Assembly: GCF_002879615.1 (NCBI RefSeq)
Contig: NZ_PNRF01000002.1
Coordinates: 1 to 64,000, forward strand
Length of the DNA stretch: 64,000 nt
Direction: 5' to 3'
From: Billgrantia endophytica
GTDB taxonomy: Bacteria; Pseudomonadota; Gammaproteobacteria; Pseudomonadales; Halomonadaceae
Shown: positions 17,608 through 25,425 of the stretch, one piece after another
Position numbering within the stretch: position 1 is the stretch's first letter
Layout: each line of letters opens with the position of its first letter
The notes under the pieces: generated by a model
The model's input: only the letters and a program-made list of their open reading frames with translations
The model's database searches: none
Told to the model about the DNA's origin: nothing
Made by a program: the position numbers and the translations under genes

Positions 17608-18552
17608 TTAGTCCTCGAAAGCGGCCCGTAGCCACTCGATGAAGACCTTCAGCCGGGCACTCTGGTGCCGGTTGGGCGGATAGAGAATGTGAAACGGCAT
17701 GCCCGGCCGGGACCAGTCGGTCAGGACCGGCACCAGTTCGCCCGAGTCGAGATACGGCTGCACGCAACGCCGAAAATGCTGCCCGACGCCAAGCCCGGCG
17801 AGCAGCATCGCCATCAGGCCGTTGCCATCGTTGGCGGCATAGTCGCTATCGGCCATCTCGAAGCGTTCGTTGCCCTTTTCGAAGTGCAGCGGAATTGGCC
17901 TGCCCGTCGCCGCGATGAAATAACCGAGTCGCGTGTGACCGGTGCCGAGCTCGTTGGAGTGCGAGGGCGCTCCCCGGCGTTCGAGATAGCCCGGGGCCGC
18001 GCAGGTCACGTAATCCAGCTCGATGAGGTGGCGTCCGACCATCGAAAGCGCGTCGAGGCGGCCGGCGCGGATCACGCAATCCACGCCTTCACCGACGAGG
18101 TTCACCGCCCGGTCGCTGACCCCCAGCGCCACGCTGATGCCGGGGTATTCGCGCTGAAAGTCCGCCAGGGCCGGTATCAACAGGCTGGTGGCGAAGGTGG
18201 CGGGGGCGTCGACGCGCAGGTGGCCGCTGGGCTTGAGCCCGTTGCCGCGCATGTCGCCGTCCAGCGCATCCACCTCGGCCACCAGCCGCGCCGCGTGTCG
18301 ATAGTATTCCAGCCCGTCGGAGGTCGCCGTCACCGCGCGCGTGGTGCGGTTCAACAACTTGATGCCGAGATGGATTTCGAGATCGGAAACCAGCTTGCTC
18401 AATGATGAGCGTGGCAGCGCCAGATGATTCGCCGTTTGGCTGAAGGAGCCCGTTTCGACGACGCGAACGAAGGCCCGCATGGCGAGTAGTTGGTTCAATG
18501 TGTCGATCCTGTCGAGGTCTATATCCTCACGGCGAGAGTGCCGCTTCGGCAT
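17608..18552 (-). CDS. LysR family transcriptional regulator
   Basis: The 314-residue protein (from MPKRHSRRED; an earlier Met at 18624 is possible) has its winged helix at about residues 20-80: RAFVRVVETGSFSQTANHLA and LGIKLLNRTTRAVTATSDG. The effector domain starts with KPSGHLRVDAPATFATSLLI, typical of the large LysR subgroup that controls oxidoreductases. It is 96 bp downstream of the siderophore receptor gene on the same strand and converges with RidA, so its target is not obvious. No clear ribosome-binding site helps choose the start. Confidence 0.87.
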   Translation of the reverse strand: MPKRHSRREDIDLDRIDTLNQLLAMRAFVRVVETGSFSQTANHLALPRSSLSKLVSDLEIHLGIKLLNRTTRAVTATSDGLEYYRHAARLVAEVDALDGDMRGNGLKPSGHLRVDAPATFATSLLIPALADFQREYPGISVALGVSDRAVNLVGEGVDCVIRAGRLDALSMVGRHLIELDYVTCAAPGYLERRGAPSHSNELGTGHTRLGYFIAATGRPIPLHFEKGNERFEMADSDYAANDGNGLMAMLLAGLGVGQHFRRCVQPYLDSGELVPVLTDWSRPGMPFHILYPPNRHQSARLKVFIEWLRAAFED

Positions 18553-18648
18553 ATCGTACCGCCGGCGGCCCGGTATCGCGATTGAACGCCATGCTGAACC
18601 TGCCCGTCGAGCCATGGTCGTCACCGTTCGGCGGCTTTTCAGACAAGA

Positions 18649-20847
18649 CTAGAAGGAGTAAGTCAGCGCCGCCGTGGCATTGAGCGGTTCGCCGTAGACA
18701 CCGTAGCCGTCGAAGTGGCTGTAGTACTTCTCGTCGAACAGGTTGTTGATGTTGATCTGCAAGGCAAGCTGCTGCGTGAACCGGTAACGGCCGAACAGGT
18801 GCGCCAGCGTGTAGCTGCCCTGCTCGAATCGTCGAGGGCCGTTCGGGCCGGCGATATCATTCACGAAGGTGTGGCTCTGCCAGTTGAGGCCGCCGCCTAC
18901 CGTCAGTTTCTGCCATTGCGGGATGCGATAGCTGGAAAACAGGTTGACCTGCGTTCGCGGTCGGTCGGTATTGTGGGGGCCCTCGGCATCGGTCGCCGTA
19001 TAGTGCGTTGCGCCGAACGCCAGGTCCAGATTGTCGGTGAGCGCGCCGCTCACCTCGAAGTCGATGCCCTTGCTGACCACGCCCTTCGCCGCGTGATAGG
19101 TGGTCTCGGTCGCCCCGGGAGCGAGCGGGTCGGCCTGGGCGACATTGTCCTGCTCGATGCGGAACACCGAGAGCGAGGCGTTCAGCAGGCCGTCGAACCA
19201 TGCCGCCTTGAGACCCGTCTCGTAGTTCTTGCCGACGATGGGGTCGAGGAAACGGCCATCGGCGTCTCGATAGTTCTGCGGCTGGAATATCTCGGTGTAG
19301 CTGGCGAAGACCGACCAGGTATCGTCGATGTCGTAGATCAGTCCGCCGTAGGGGGTGAGCTCATTCTGCCCCTGGGAGTCGGTGCCTCCCGCGGTGCTCC
19401 AGTTTCGGCCACTCCAGTCGGTGTATCGCGCGCCGACGATCAGCGTCAGCGGGCCGGCCGGGGAGAAGCGCGCGGCGCCGTAGAAAGCCTTCTGGCGCAC
19501 GCTCGCGCTTTCCGATGGTGCGAAACCCGGCCATTCCTGATCGGGTGTCGAGCCGTCCCAGCGGTTGAAGTCCCCCGCGTCGAACCCCGCCGTGAAGGCG
19601 TTTTCGTAGTCGTTGGACTGCTCGCTGTAGCTGCCTCCGACGACCAGTTCGTGGCGACGGCCGAAGAGGGCGAAGGGGCCGCTGGCATAGGCGTCAACCG
19701 AGTCCACCGCCCGCTCGCCGCGATTCCAGCCGGTATAGTAGTACACGCCCTGGCCGGTCTCCCGGTCGGGGAACCCGTAGGGATACGCCAGCTTGCCATC
19801 CAGGGCGGTCTCTTCGTGGGTGCCCACGACGCGAATGCGCCAATCGTCGGCCAGGCGGTGATCGATTTCGGCGAAGATCTTCTCCGATTCGAAGTCGTAG
19901 TAGGACCACTCCGGCGCCACGCTGAACGAGCGCGAGTAGTCGGTGCGCGTGCCATCGCCGTACCACAGCGGCAAGCCGCCCCAGGTCGGGGCGGAGGCGT
20001 GGGTATCCTGATAATCGTAACCGATGGAGAGCGTCGTATTGTCGGTGACGTTCGCATCGACCACGCCGTAACCGAACTTCTTGCGTTGGCCGTAACGGTC
20101 GAGGAAACCGTCGCCTTCGTCGTAACCGCCGATGAAACGCGCGCGCACGTCGCCGGATTGGGTCAGCGGCATGGTGACGTCGACAAGCGTGCCGCGTTGA
20201 TCCCAACTGCCCAGCGAGCCCGACACCGAGCCAGTGAGCTCCCGGCTGTCGGCGTGCTTGCGGACGAAATTCACCGACGCGCCGGGATTCCCGGCTCCGG
20301 TCAGCAGGCCGTTGGCCCCGCGAACCACTTCGACGCGATCGTAAATCGCCGTATTCAATGCGCCTTCCCCGAAATACCAGCGGTCGTCGGTATTGAGCGT
20401 GGGAATGCCGTCGTACTGATAGCTGTCGATCATGAACCCACGGGAGAAGAACGTGACGCGGTTGCTGTCCAGGCGACGAGCAGAGATGCCCGTCGTGTTG
20501 GACAGCACCTCCTCGACGGTCCGCAAGTTGTGATCCCGGATGCGCTGTTCGGTGACGATGCTGACCGCTTGCGGGATATCCTTCGGGCTCAGTTCCAGCC
20601 GGGTGCCGGCGCCAGTGCTGCGGCGGGTGTAGCCCACGTTTTCGTAAAGATTCTGGGCGGTGATAGACACGGGCTCCAGGGCGATGGCGTCATCGGCTTG
20701 GGCCAGCGCAGCGTTCGAGGCGAGGAGCGTGGCCGAGACAAGGGCGCCGAGCGAGGCATTTCGCCAGCAGAGGAGCGGGTCCGCCATCGGAGGGCAGGGC
20801 ACCCGCGACGGGCTCATGATCCAGACATGGCGCAATGGCGTTTTCAT
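18649..20847 (-). CDS. TonB-dependent siderophore receptor (FhuE/FpvA-like)
   Basis: This 732-residue outer-membrane receptor imports a ferric siderophore using TonB energy. After a signal region (hydrophobic LGALVSATLLASNAALAQA at about 33-51) come a TonB-box-like EPVSITA, the plug domain (PKDIPQAVSIVTEQRI, RGANGLLTGAGNPGASVNFV) and a 22-strand barrel ending in the required C-terminal aromatic (AALTYSF). The 'plug' wording matches the ferric-hydroxamate group (FhuE, FoxA, FpvA). The start has an AAGGGA site. A Fur-like box lies about 105 bp upstream. The ligand cannot be read from sequence. Confidence 0.94.
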   Translation of the reverse strand: MKTPLRHVWIMSPSRVPCPPMADPLLCWRNASLGALVSATLLASNAALAQADDAIALEPVSITAQNLYENVGYTRRSTGAGTRLELSPKDIPQAVSIVTEQRIRDHNLRTVEEVLSNTTGISARRLDSNRVTFFSRGFMIDSYQYDGIPTLNTDDRWYFGEGALNTAIYDRVEVVRGANGLLTGAGNPGASVNFVRKHADSRELTGSVSGSLGSWDQRGTLVDVTMPLTQSGDVRARFIGGYDEGDGFLDRYGQRKKFGYGVVDANVTDNTTLSIGYDYQDTHASAPTWGGLPLWYGDGTRTDYSRSFSVAPEWSYYDFESEKIFAEIDHRLADDWRIRVVGTHEETALDGKLAYPYGFPDRETGQGVYYYTGWNRGERAVDSVDAYASGPFALFGRRHELVVGGSYSEQSNDYENAFTAGFDAGDFNRWDGSTPDQEWPGFAPSESASVRQKAFYGAARFSPAGPLTLIVGARYTDWSGRNWSTAGGTDSQGQNELTPYGGLIYDIDDTWSVFASYTEIFQPQNYRDADGRFLDPIVGKNYETGLKAAWFDGLLNASLSVFRIEQDNVAQADPLAPGATETTYHAAKGVVSKGIDFEVSGALTDNLDLAFGATHYTATDAEGPHNTDRPRTQVNLFSSYRIPQWQKLTVGGGLNWQSHTFVNDIAGPNGPRRFEQGSYTLAHLFGRYRFTQQLALQININNLFDEKYYSHFDGYGVYGEPLNATAALTYSF

Positions 20848-20951
20848 TGGAAATCCCTTAAGTCACGCCTTTGGAGGCGTCTGCTTGGCGCCGATTCGAG
20901 TGTCGCAAGGTTCGGGAATATGGAGAAATGCTTCTATTTTGTCAATGTGTT

Positions 20952-20966
20952 TGATAATCGTTTTCA
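20952..20966. promoter_or_regulatory. Fur-like box upstream of siderophore receptor
   Basis: TGATAATCGTTTTCA matches the 7-1-7 Fur consensus TGATAATnATTATCA at 12 of 14 positions and lies 105 bp before the receptor start in an AT-rich promoter zone. Iron-dependent repression of the receptor is therefore likely. Confidence 0.65.
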
Positions 20967-21029
20967 ATTGAGAGTGCTGTCACGCTGTGTCTTGCATCGC
21001 AGGGCGGTCGAGCATGTCTCGGTCCGTTT

Positions 21030-21092
21030 AAAGGTCATGATGCCCAGGTAGAACTGGGAAACGAGAAGGCCGGTGTTGCCGAGTGTTCGATA
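21030..21092 (-). pseudogene. Aldo/keto reductase N-terminal scrap
   Basis: The minus strand reads YRTLGNTGLLVSQFYLGIMT, the signature N-terminal strand-turn of aldo/keto reductases, and then loses similarity. No start codon or barrel remains. It lies in a decayed zone between the siderophore receptor and a broken regulator. Confidence 0.65.
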
Positions 21093-21175
21093 TTGCTGCG
21101 GTGCTCCTGTGCTTGCGTGACGGTGTGGGCGGGGGGCGCTAGGAGGGGGCAACGGTCCGCTCGTATGGCCACTCG

Positions 21176-21678
21176 TTGAGGAGGAGTCCTGGTACCGCCG
21201 GTGACGTTGTCATCGACGAACTGGCTGGTAATGAAGTCGTGTGGAAAGCCCAGCTCGACTTGGCTGAGTCGGTCGAGGCGCGCCAATTGCTCGTGGACTG
21301 GGAGGTGCATGCCCGGGACTGTGTCGCCAAGTTGCGTCTGACCCAGGCCAACTATCTCGACGATCCCTGGTTCAATGAACTCGTCGAATGGTTGCTGTCA
21401 CGCAGCCCTGAGTTCACCAAGTGGTGGGACGAACACGATGTTCGTTTGCCACATAGAGGATGTGAAGGTTTACACGAGCACCCTGGAGTGGGCCGGTTGT
21501 CCTTCGACTACGCCATCCTTCAAGTAGCAGGTAGCAGGTAGCAGGTAGCAGGTAGCATGTGGCAGGCGGCAATGGCGTCCAACTGCATCTGATCACCTAT
21601 GTGCCTACCGACGAGACGGATACCCAAGAAAAAATGGAGGCTTTGATGGATCGTCCCGAGGTGGCGTTTCGGATGTGA
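21176..21678 (+). pseudogene. MmyB-like regulator C-terminal fragment broken by heptamer repeat
   Basis: Residues from about 21257 read ARQLLVDWEVHARDCVAKLR, RSPEFTKWWDEHDV and HPGVGRLSFDYAIL, the ligand-binding domain found C-terminal to the helix-turn-helix of MmyB-like regulators. The DNA-binding half is missing. The frame stops at 21541 inside a 7-bp tandem repeat, and a downstream frame (GVQLHLITYVPTDETDTQEK, stop at 21676-21678) completes the domain. Deleting the five closest repeat units (35 bp) joins the two in frame as ILHVAGGNGVQLHL, so repeat expansion probably broke it. Confidence 0.72.
21523..21571 (+). repeat. Heptamer tandem repeat (GGTAGCA)
   Basis: One AGTAGCA and four exact GGTAGCA units (21523-21557) are followed by two decayed units (TGTGGCA, GGCGGCA). 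Because 7 is not a multiple of 3, gain or loss of units shifts the reading frame, and three or more exact units always place a TAG in frame. Confidence 0.9.
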
Positions 21679-22027
21679 TTCGAAGTTTATAACGCGGCGT
21701 CTTCCGCTACCTCCTCCTTACCGGTATCCACGACCACCGCTTGGCGGCGTCCATTCCTCCCGCACGTGAACGAGGCGACGGCCTCGATGTCGGCGAGCGC
21801 GTCCTGTTCCATGAAGTGGCCGAGCCCTACCCTCGATGACCGCACCTCTAGCCAGGGTCGCTTCGTCGAGCGCGATCGGGCCATGTATCTCGACCTGCGC
21901 GGCCTCGCCAGCGATGGAGAACACGGCACCTGAATCAGCCCACCGTTCTACAGGGTGGACCTCAATTATCGTTGACCAGGTGAACGCCTTGACTTGGTCT
22001 AAAGTCGATATTGACGACCATCTGGGC
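21679..22027. other. Decayed sequence without recognisable gene
   Basis: The minus strand carries two overlapping open frames (21687-21929 and 21718-22029) that look coding-like in composition, e.g. AVFSIAGEAAQVEIHGPIAL, but neither has a start with a ribosome-binding site or a family I recognise. They may be two frames of one frameshifted relic. The right end should also hold the promoter of the GntR gene. Confidence 0.35.
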
Positions 22028-22043
22028 AACTAGTTAACTAGTT
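22028..22043. promoter_or_regulatory. Perfect 16-bp palindrome, candidate GntR operator
   Basis: AACTAGTTAACTAGTT is its own reverse complement, itself made of two copies of the palindrome AACTAGTT. It lies 28 bp before the GTG start of the GntR gene, where an autoregulatory operator would block transcription. The binding partner is inferred from position. Confidence 0.6.
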
Positions 22044-22071
22044 TTGTGCTTTCGCTTTATAGAGATGAAAT

Positions 22072-22713
22072 GTGAAAAAGAATTTCGATACCTACACCGA
22101 AATCAAGGAGAGGATACTGTCGCTGGATTACCGCCCCGGAAGCCGCCTTTCTGAAGCACGGCTAGCCGTGGAGCTGGGAGTCGGGAGATCGCCAATCCGT
22201 ACCGCATTGAAGCGGCTAGAAGTGGAGGGGTGGGTCAACGTCCTACCCCAAAGCGGCACAATCGTTGCCGAATTTGGCGTTGATGATGTGGTGGAGCTCT
22301 GCGAACTCCGAATGCTGCTCGAGGCGCACGTGGCCAGGATTGCCACTGAGCGGCTGGACAACCCGACACTGCAAAGCCTTCGCGCCATGTTTGATGCATT
22401 GGCTGGCGAGGAAACTAAAAATATTACATCGATAGAAGTCTTTGATGACATTTTTCACAAAACACTCTATGAGCATGCCGAGAATGGTTTGATCCAAACG
22501 ACCTTAATGAATCTCAGGGATCAGATACGCTGGATTCGGCGTGCGAATTCGCTACGAAGCTGTCGTGTAGCCGAGTCACTGGCCGAGATGGGAGCGGTGT
22601 TGGCTGCCCTTGAAGCACGCGACAGTACCGCTGCCGCCAACCTGATGGAGACACACATACGCAACATCGGCGTTGCTTATCGCCAAGAACACGAAAAGGA
22701 GAAAAATCCTTGA
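22072..22713 (+). CDS. GntR family regulator, FadR/FCD subfamily
   Basis: The 213-residue protein starts with GTG (KKNFDTYTEIKERILSLDYR). The winged helix (about 5-68) shows RPGSRLSEARLAVELGVGRS and VLPQSGTIVAEF; the all-helical FCD effector domain follows (VVELCELRMLLEAHVARIAT, IFHKTLYEHAEN, METHIRNIGVAY). FCD domains often bind a metal plus an organic acid; the metal ligands expected are an Asp (DDIFH), the His in that motif and later His residues. It overlaps the next gene by 4 bp, so it leads the catabolic operon, probably as a repressor released by the substrate. Confidence 0.92.
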   Translation: MKKNFDTYTEIKERILSLDYRPGSRLSEARLAVELGVGRSPIRTALKRLEVEGWVNVLPQSGTIVAEFGVDDVVELCELRMLLEAHVARIATERLDNPTLQSLRAMFDALAGEETKNITSIEVFDDIFHKTLYEHAENGLIQTTLMNLRDQIRWIRRANSLRSCRVAESLAEMGAVLAALEARDSTAAANLMETHIRNIGVAYRQEHEKEKNP

Positions 22714-23852
22714 AGATAAAAAAGATAGAGGCGTTTCCCGTATCGTTCCGTCTTCCCGAGGAAAATGGTGTCACGCTAGGTATTGGCCGTGCTGTAAAAC
22801 GTGATGCCGTACTGGTAAAGATCACGACTGACGAGGGCCTTGTAGGTTGGGGGGAGGCGCATCATGGACGCGCTCCCGGGGCTGTTGCTCACTTGGTCAA
22901 CTCCACCCTCAGCGAGCTTGTTGAAGGAATGGATGCACTTGCCACCGTACAGGTTTGGGACCGCATTTATGCTCTGCAGCTTGCCAGCCACGGCATGGGA
23001 GCGGCAGCGGCCATTGCGCTCAGTGGCATCGATATGGCGCTTTGGGATTTACGTGGTAAAGCCGCAGGATTGCCACTTTATCGGCTTCTTGGCGGTGGGC
23101 AGGTGTCCGTAAAAGCATACGCGGGGGGGATTGCACTCGGCTACCAGACTCCCGAATCGTTGGCGAGTGAATCATTGGGAATGATCGAGAAAGGGTACCG
23201 TGCCATCAAATTGCGCATTGGTGATACGGCTGCCAATGACCGTGCACGGATTGAGGCGGTACGGGAAGCTGTCGGTGAGGAGATCGATATACTGACCGAC
23301 GCCAATGCCAATGCGGATTTTGATCATGTCCGTCGGCTAATGCCGTGTCTTGATGAGATGCGCGTCGGTTGGCTTGAGGAGCCCTTCTCACCCCATGACC
23401 AGGATCTGTACGCACGTGCGGCACGCCTGGGCCACACCCCTCTGGCAGCGGGTGAGAACCACTATACCCGCTTTGAATTTCGCGACGCGATATTGGCTGG
23501 GTCGATTCGGATTCTCCAACCGGATCTTTCCAAAGTCGGCGGTATAACAGAAGGCTTGCGTGTTGCTGCACTTGGATCCGCATGGAAGCTGGGAATAAAT
23601 CCCCACACCTCAGCCACTGGGCTGAACATGGCGGCAAGTATCCATTTTCTCGCTTCAATAGATAATCCAGGCTACTTCGAGGCCGATACGGCGAAGATCA
23701 ATCCGTTTCGCGACGAGCTCTGCTCGTCCCCCATTGTGCTTCGGCCCGATGGCACAGTGCACCCACCTGAAGGGCCCGGTTTAGGGGTCGAGGTGGATGA
23801 ATCATTCATTATAAAAAACCCACTGATCGATGGGCCGGGCTACGTTAAGTAG
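22710..23852 (+). CDS. Enolase superfamily (mandelate racemase/muconate lactonizing) enzyme
   Basis: The 380-residue protein starts at a TTG overlapping the GntR stop. It has the capping domain (1-125) and barrel of the mandelate racemase subgroup. Metal ligands are the Asp in LTDANAN, the Glu in GWLEEPF and the Glu in AAGENHYTRFE. The base motif is K-x-R (KLRIG) instead of the usual K-x-K, and the opposing His is in INPHTSATG. Members dehydrate or epimerise sugar acids, hydroxy acids or dipeptides by abstracting an alpha proton. With a tricarboxylate-type transporter downstream, it probably handles the imported acid. The substrate is not assignable. Confidence 0.9.
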   Translation: MKIKKIEAFPVSFRLPEENGVTLGIGRAVKRDAVLVKITTDEGLVGWGEAHHGRAPGAVAHLVNSTLSELVEGMDALATVQVWDRIYALQLASHGMGAAAAIALSGIDMALWDLRGKAAGLPLYRLLGGGQVSVKAYAGGIALGYQTPESLASESLGMIEKGYRAIKLRIGDTAANDRARIEAVREAVGEEIDILTDANANADFDHVRRLMPCLDEMRVGWLEEPFSPHDQDLYARAARLGHTPLAAGENHYTRFEFRDAILAGSIRILQPDLSKVGGITEGLRVAALGSAWKLGINPHTSATGLNMAASIHFLASIDNPGYFEADTAKINPFRDELCSSPIVLRPDGTVHPPEGPGLGVEVDESFIIKNPLIDGPGYVK

Positions 23853-23891
23853 TCGCTGGTCGATCTTTAAATAAAAATTAGGAGTATTGGC

Positions 23892-24866
23892 ATGCCGCGC
23901 ACATTCTTTAAAACTATTGTGACTGTAAGTTTTGCTGTTCTTTTTACTTCCTCAATCGCTCTTGCCCAGGACGATTTTCCGAGCCAGGAAATACGAATTA
24001 TCGTGCCATGGAACCCGGGTGGGTCAACCGATATCATGGCGCGCAAGATTCTACCGAGTTTGGAAGAACAAGGGGTCAGGGCTGTGGTCGAGAACATGCC
24101 TGGTGGAGGTAGCGCTGTAGGCATGGCACAGGTGGCTTCTGCCGCACCCGACGGCTACACGGTCGGACTCGGCTCCAGTTCGATCCTGTCGTTGATTGCA
24201 CAAGGAAATGTGCCATTCACTTATGACTCTTTTACGGATATTGCGCTTTTTTCAGAGGATCCCTTGGTTCTTCTGGTTTCCCCTAATAGTGAATGGGACT
24301 CGCTGAATGCCTTCATGGAGTATATGAAGGAGAATCCTGGCAGCGTTACCATTGGTACACCAGGTACCAATAATGTGAACCACGCGATGGCAGGTCTGAC
24401 TGGCCAGGCGGCGGGGGTAGAGTTTCGCCATATTCCCTACCCCGGTGGGTCGCGTGTAATTGCCGAGATCATGGGCGGGCAAATCGACGCAGGGGTGCTG
24501 AAGCCCAGTGAGACGCTACCGCAGATTGAGGCCGATGATCTGCAGGCTATTGGAGTCTATAGGCAAGAGCGTATAGAAGCTCTTCCTGAAACAGAAACTT
24601 TCCAAGAGGCGGGATACGATGTCTTCAGCAGTGGTGAGTTGGCGCAGATTACTTATCTGACTGCACCTGCAGGGCTGGATGCGGAGATTCGTGAAAGGCT
24701 GGTGGAAATCTTCAATACGGCAATTCTTAGCGAAGCATTTCAGGAATTTGCGGAAGAGAACGGATTTATCGCAGGTGGCCTCAGTGGTGAAGAATTGCAG
24801 GAATACAATGCCGGGCTAATTGATACGTTGGAGTCCGCAGCACAAGAGATATTCACCGGAGACTAA
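23892..24866 (+). CDS. Tripartite tricarboxylate transporter substrate-binding protein (TctC/Bug)
   Basis: This 324-residue periplasmic binding protein has a signal peptide ending SIALA at about residue 25. It then has the Bug-family pattern: FPSQEIRIIVPWNPGGSTDI, VENMPGGGSAVGMAQVA and the carboxylate-binding loop TPGTNNVNHAMAGL. An AGGAG site lies before the ATG. It begins the transporter trio (C, B, A), 39 bp after the enolase-family gene. Bug proteins bind carboxylates such as citrate, glutamate or aromatic acids; the ligand here is probably the enzyme's substrate. Confidence 0.94.
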   Translation: MPRTFFKTIVTVSFAVLFTSSIALAQDDFPSQEIRIIVPWNPGGSTDIMARKILPSLEEQGVRAVVENMPGGGSAVGMAQVASAAPDGYTVGLGSSSILSLIAQGNVPFTYDSFTDIALFSEDPLVLLVSPNSEWDSLNAFMEYMKENPGSVTIGTPGTNNVNHAMAGLTGQAAGVEFRHIPYPGGSRVIAEIMGGQIDAGVLKPSETLPQIEADDLQAIGVYRQERIEALPETETFQEAGYDVFSSGELAQITYLTAPAGLDAEIRERLVEIFNTAILSEAFQEFAEENGFIAGGLSGEELQEYNAGLIDTLESAAQEIFTGD

Positions 24867-24869
24867 TGT

Positions 24870-25412
24870 ATGTCAGACAGGCAACCCTCATCGCACAATT
24901 ACGGCTGGGTGTTGGGAGCTACCTTGGTCTTCTTGGTCGGCAGTATTGGCGCCGCACTTTTCCTATTGCCTCCGACGCTTGAGATGAGTTTTGGAGGGAT
25001 GGGCAGGCCGGTCGGACCAGGCACCGTTCCTATTATCGTGCTGACACTAACGATTTTGATGGTTTTGATCGTTGCGTTGCAGGAGGTATTGTATTTCTGC
25101 AAAAGGCGCGGGGGGAAGCTTGTCCCGATTGAAACAACATCGGACGAGAGTTCCGAGCTTGAGGCAAGTGCGTTGCGTAAGGTGATTTATGCGGTGGCTA
25201 CGCTGGCGTTACTGGTCGCCTTCCTGTTGCTCTGGCGCAACACCGCTTTTCCCGTCGCAGCATCCGCCTTCTCCGTGATTCTGTCATTCTGCCTGCTCCC
25301 AGCGGGGTGGCGCCGACCCAAGCATAGCCTATCGGCGGCAGTGATAGCGATAATTGGTGTTCTGGTCATATGGCTTCTCTTCGAATTTATTCTCAATATC
25401 CGTCTGCACTGA
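24870..25412 (+). CDS. Tripartite tricarboxylate transporter small permease (TctB)
   Basis: The 180-residue membrane protein has four predicted helices: about 10-32 (WVLGATLVFLVGSIGAALFL), 48-70, 106-125 (VIYAVATLALLVAFLLLW) and 130-176. It has the family's poorly conserved loops and begins 3 bp after the binding-protein stop. It pairs with the large TctA subunit encoded next. Confidence 0.9.
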   Translation: MSDRQPSSHNYGWVLGATLVFLVGSIGAALFLLPPTLEMSFGGMGRPVGPGTVPIIVLTLTILMVLIVALQEVLYFCKRRGGKLVPIETTSDESSELEASALRKVIYAVATLALLVAFLLLWRNTAFPVAASAFSVILSFCLLPAGWRRPKHSLSAAVIAIIGVLVIWLLFEFILNIRLH

Positions 25413-25425
25413 TGATGGAATAGCA

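Noticed and set aside
18715-21051. Long 778-aa open frame on the plus strand
   Set aside because: It is antisense to the well-supported TonB-dependent receptor. High GC keeps the frame open, and the translation is rich in Arg, Ala, Val and Gly with no domain.
21523-21571. Short repeat array considered as CRISPR-like
   Set aside because: Units are 7 bp and directly adjacent with no spacers, and no cas genes are present. It is a simple tandem repeat.
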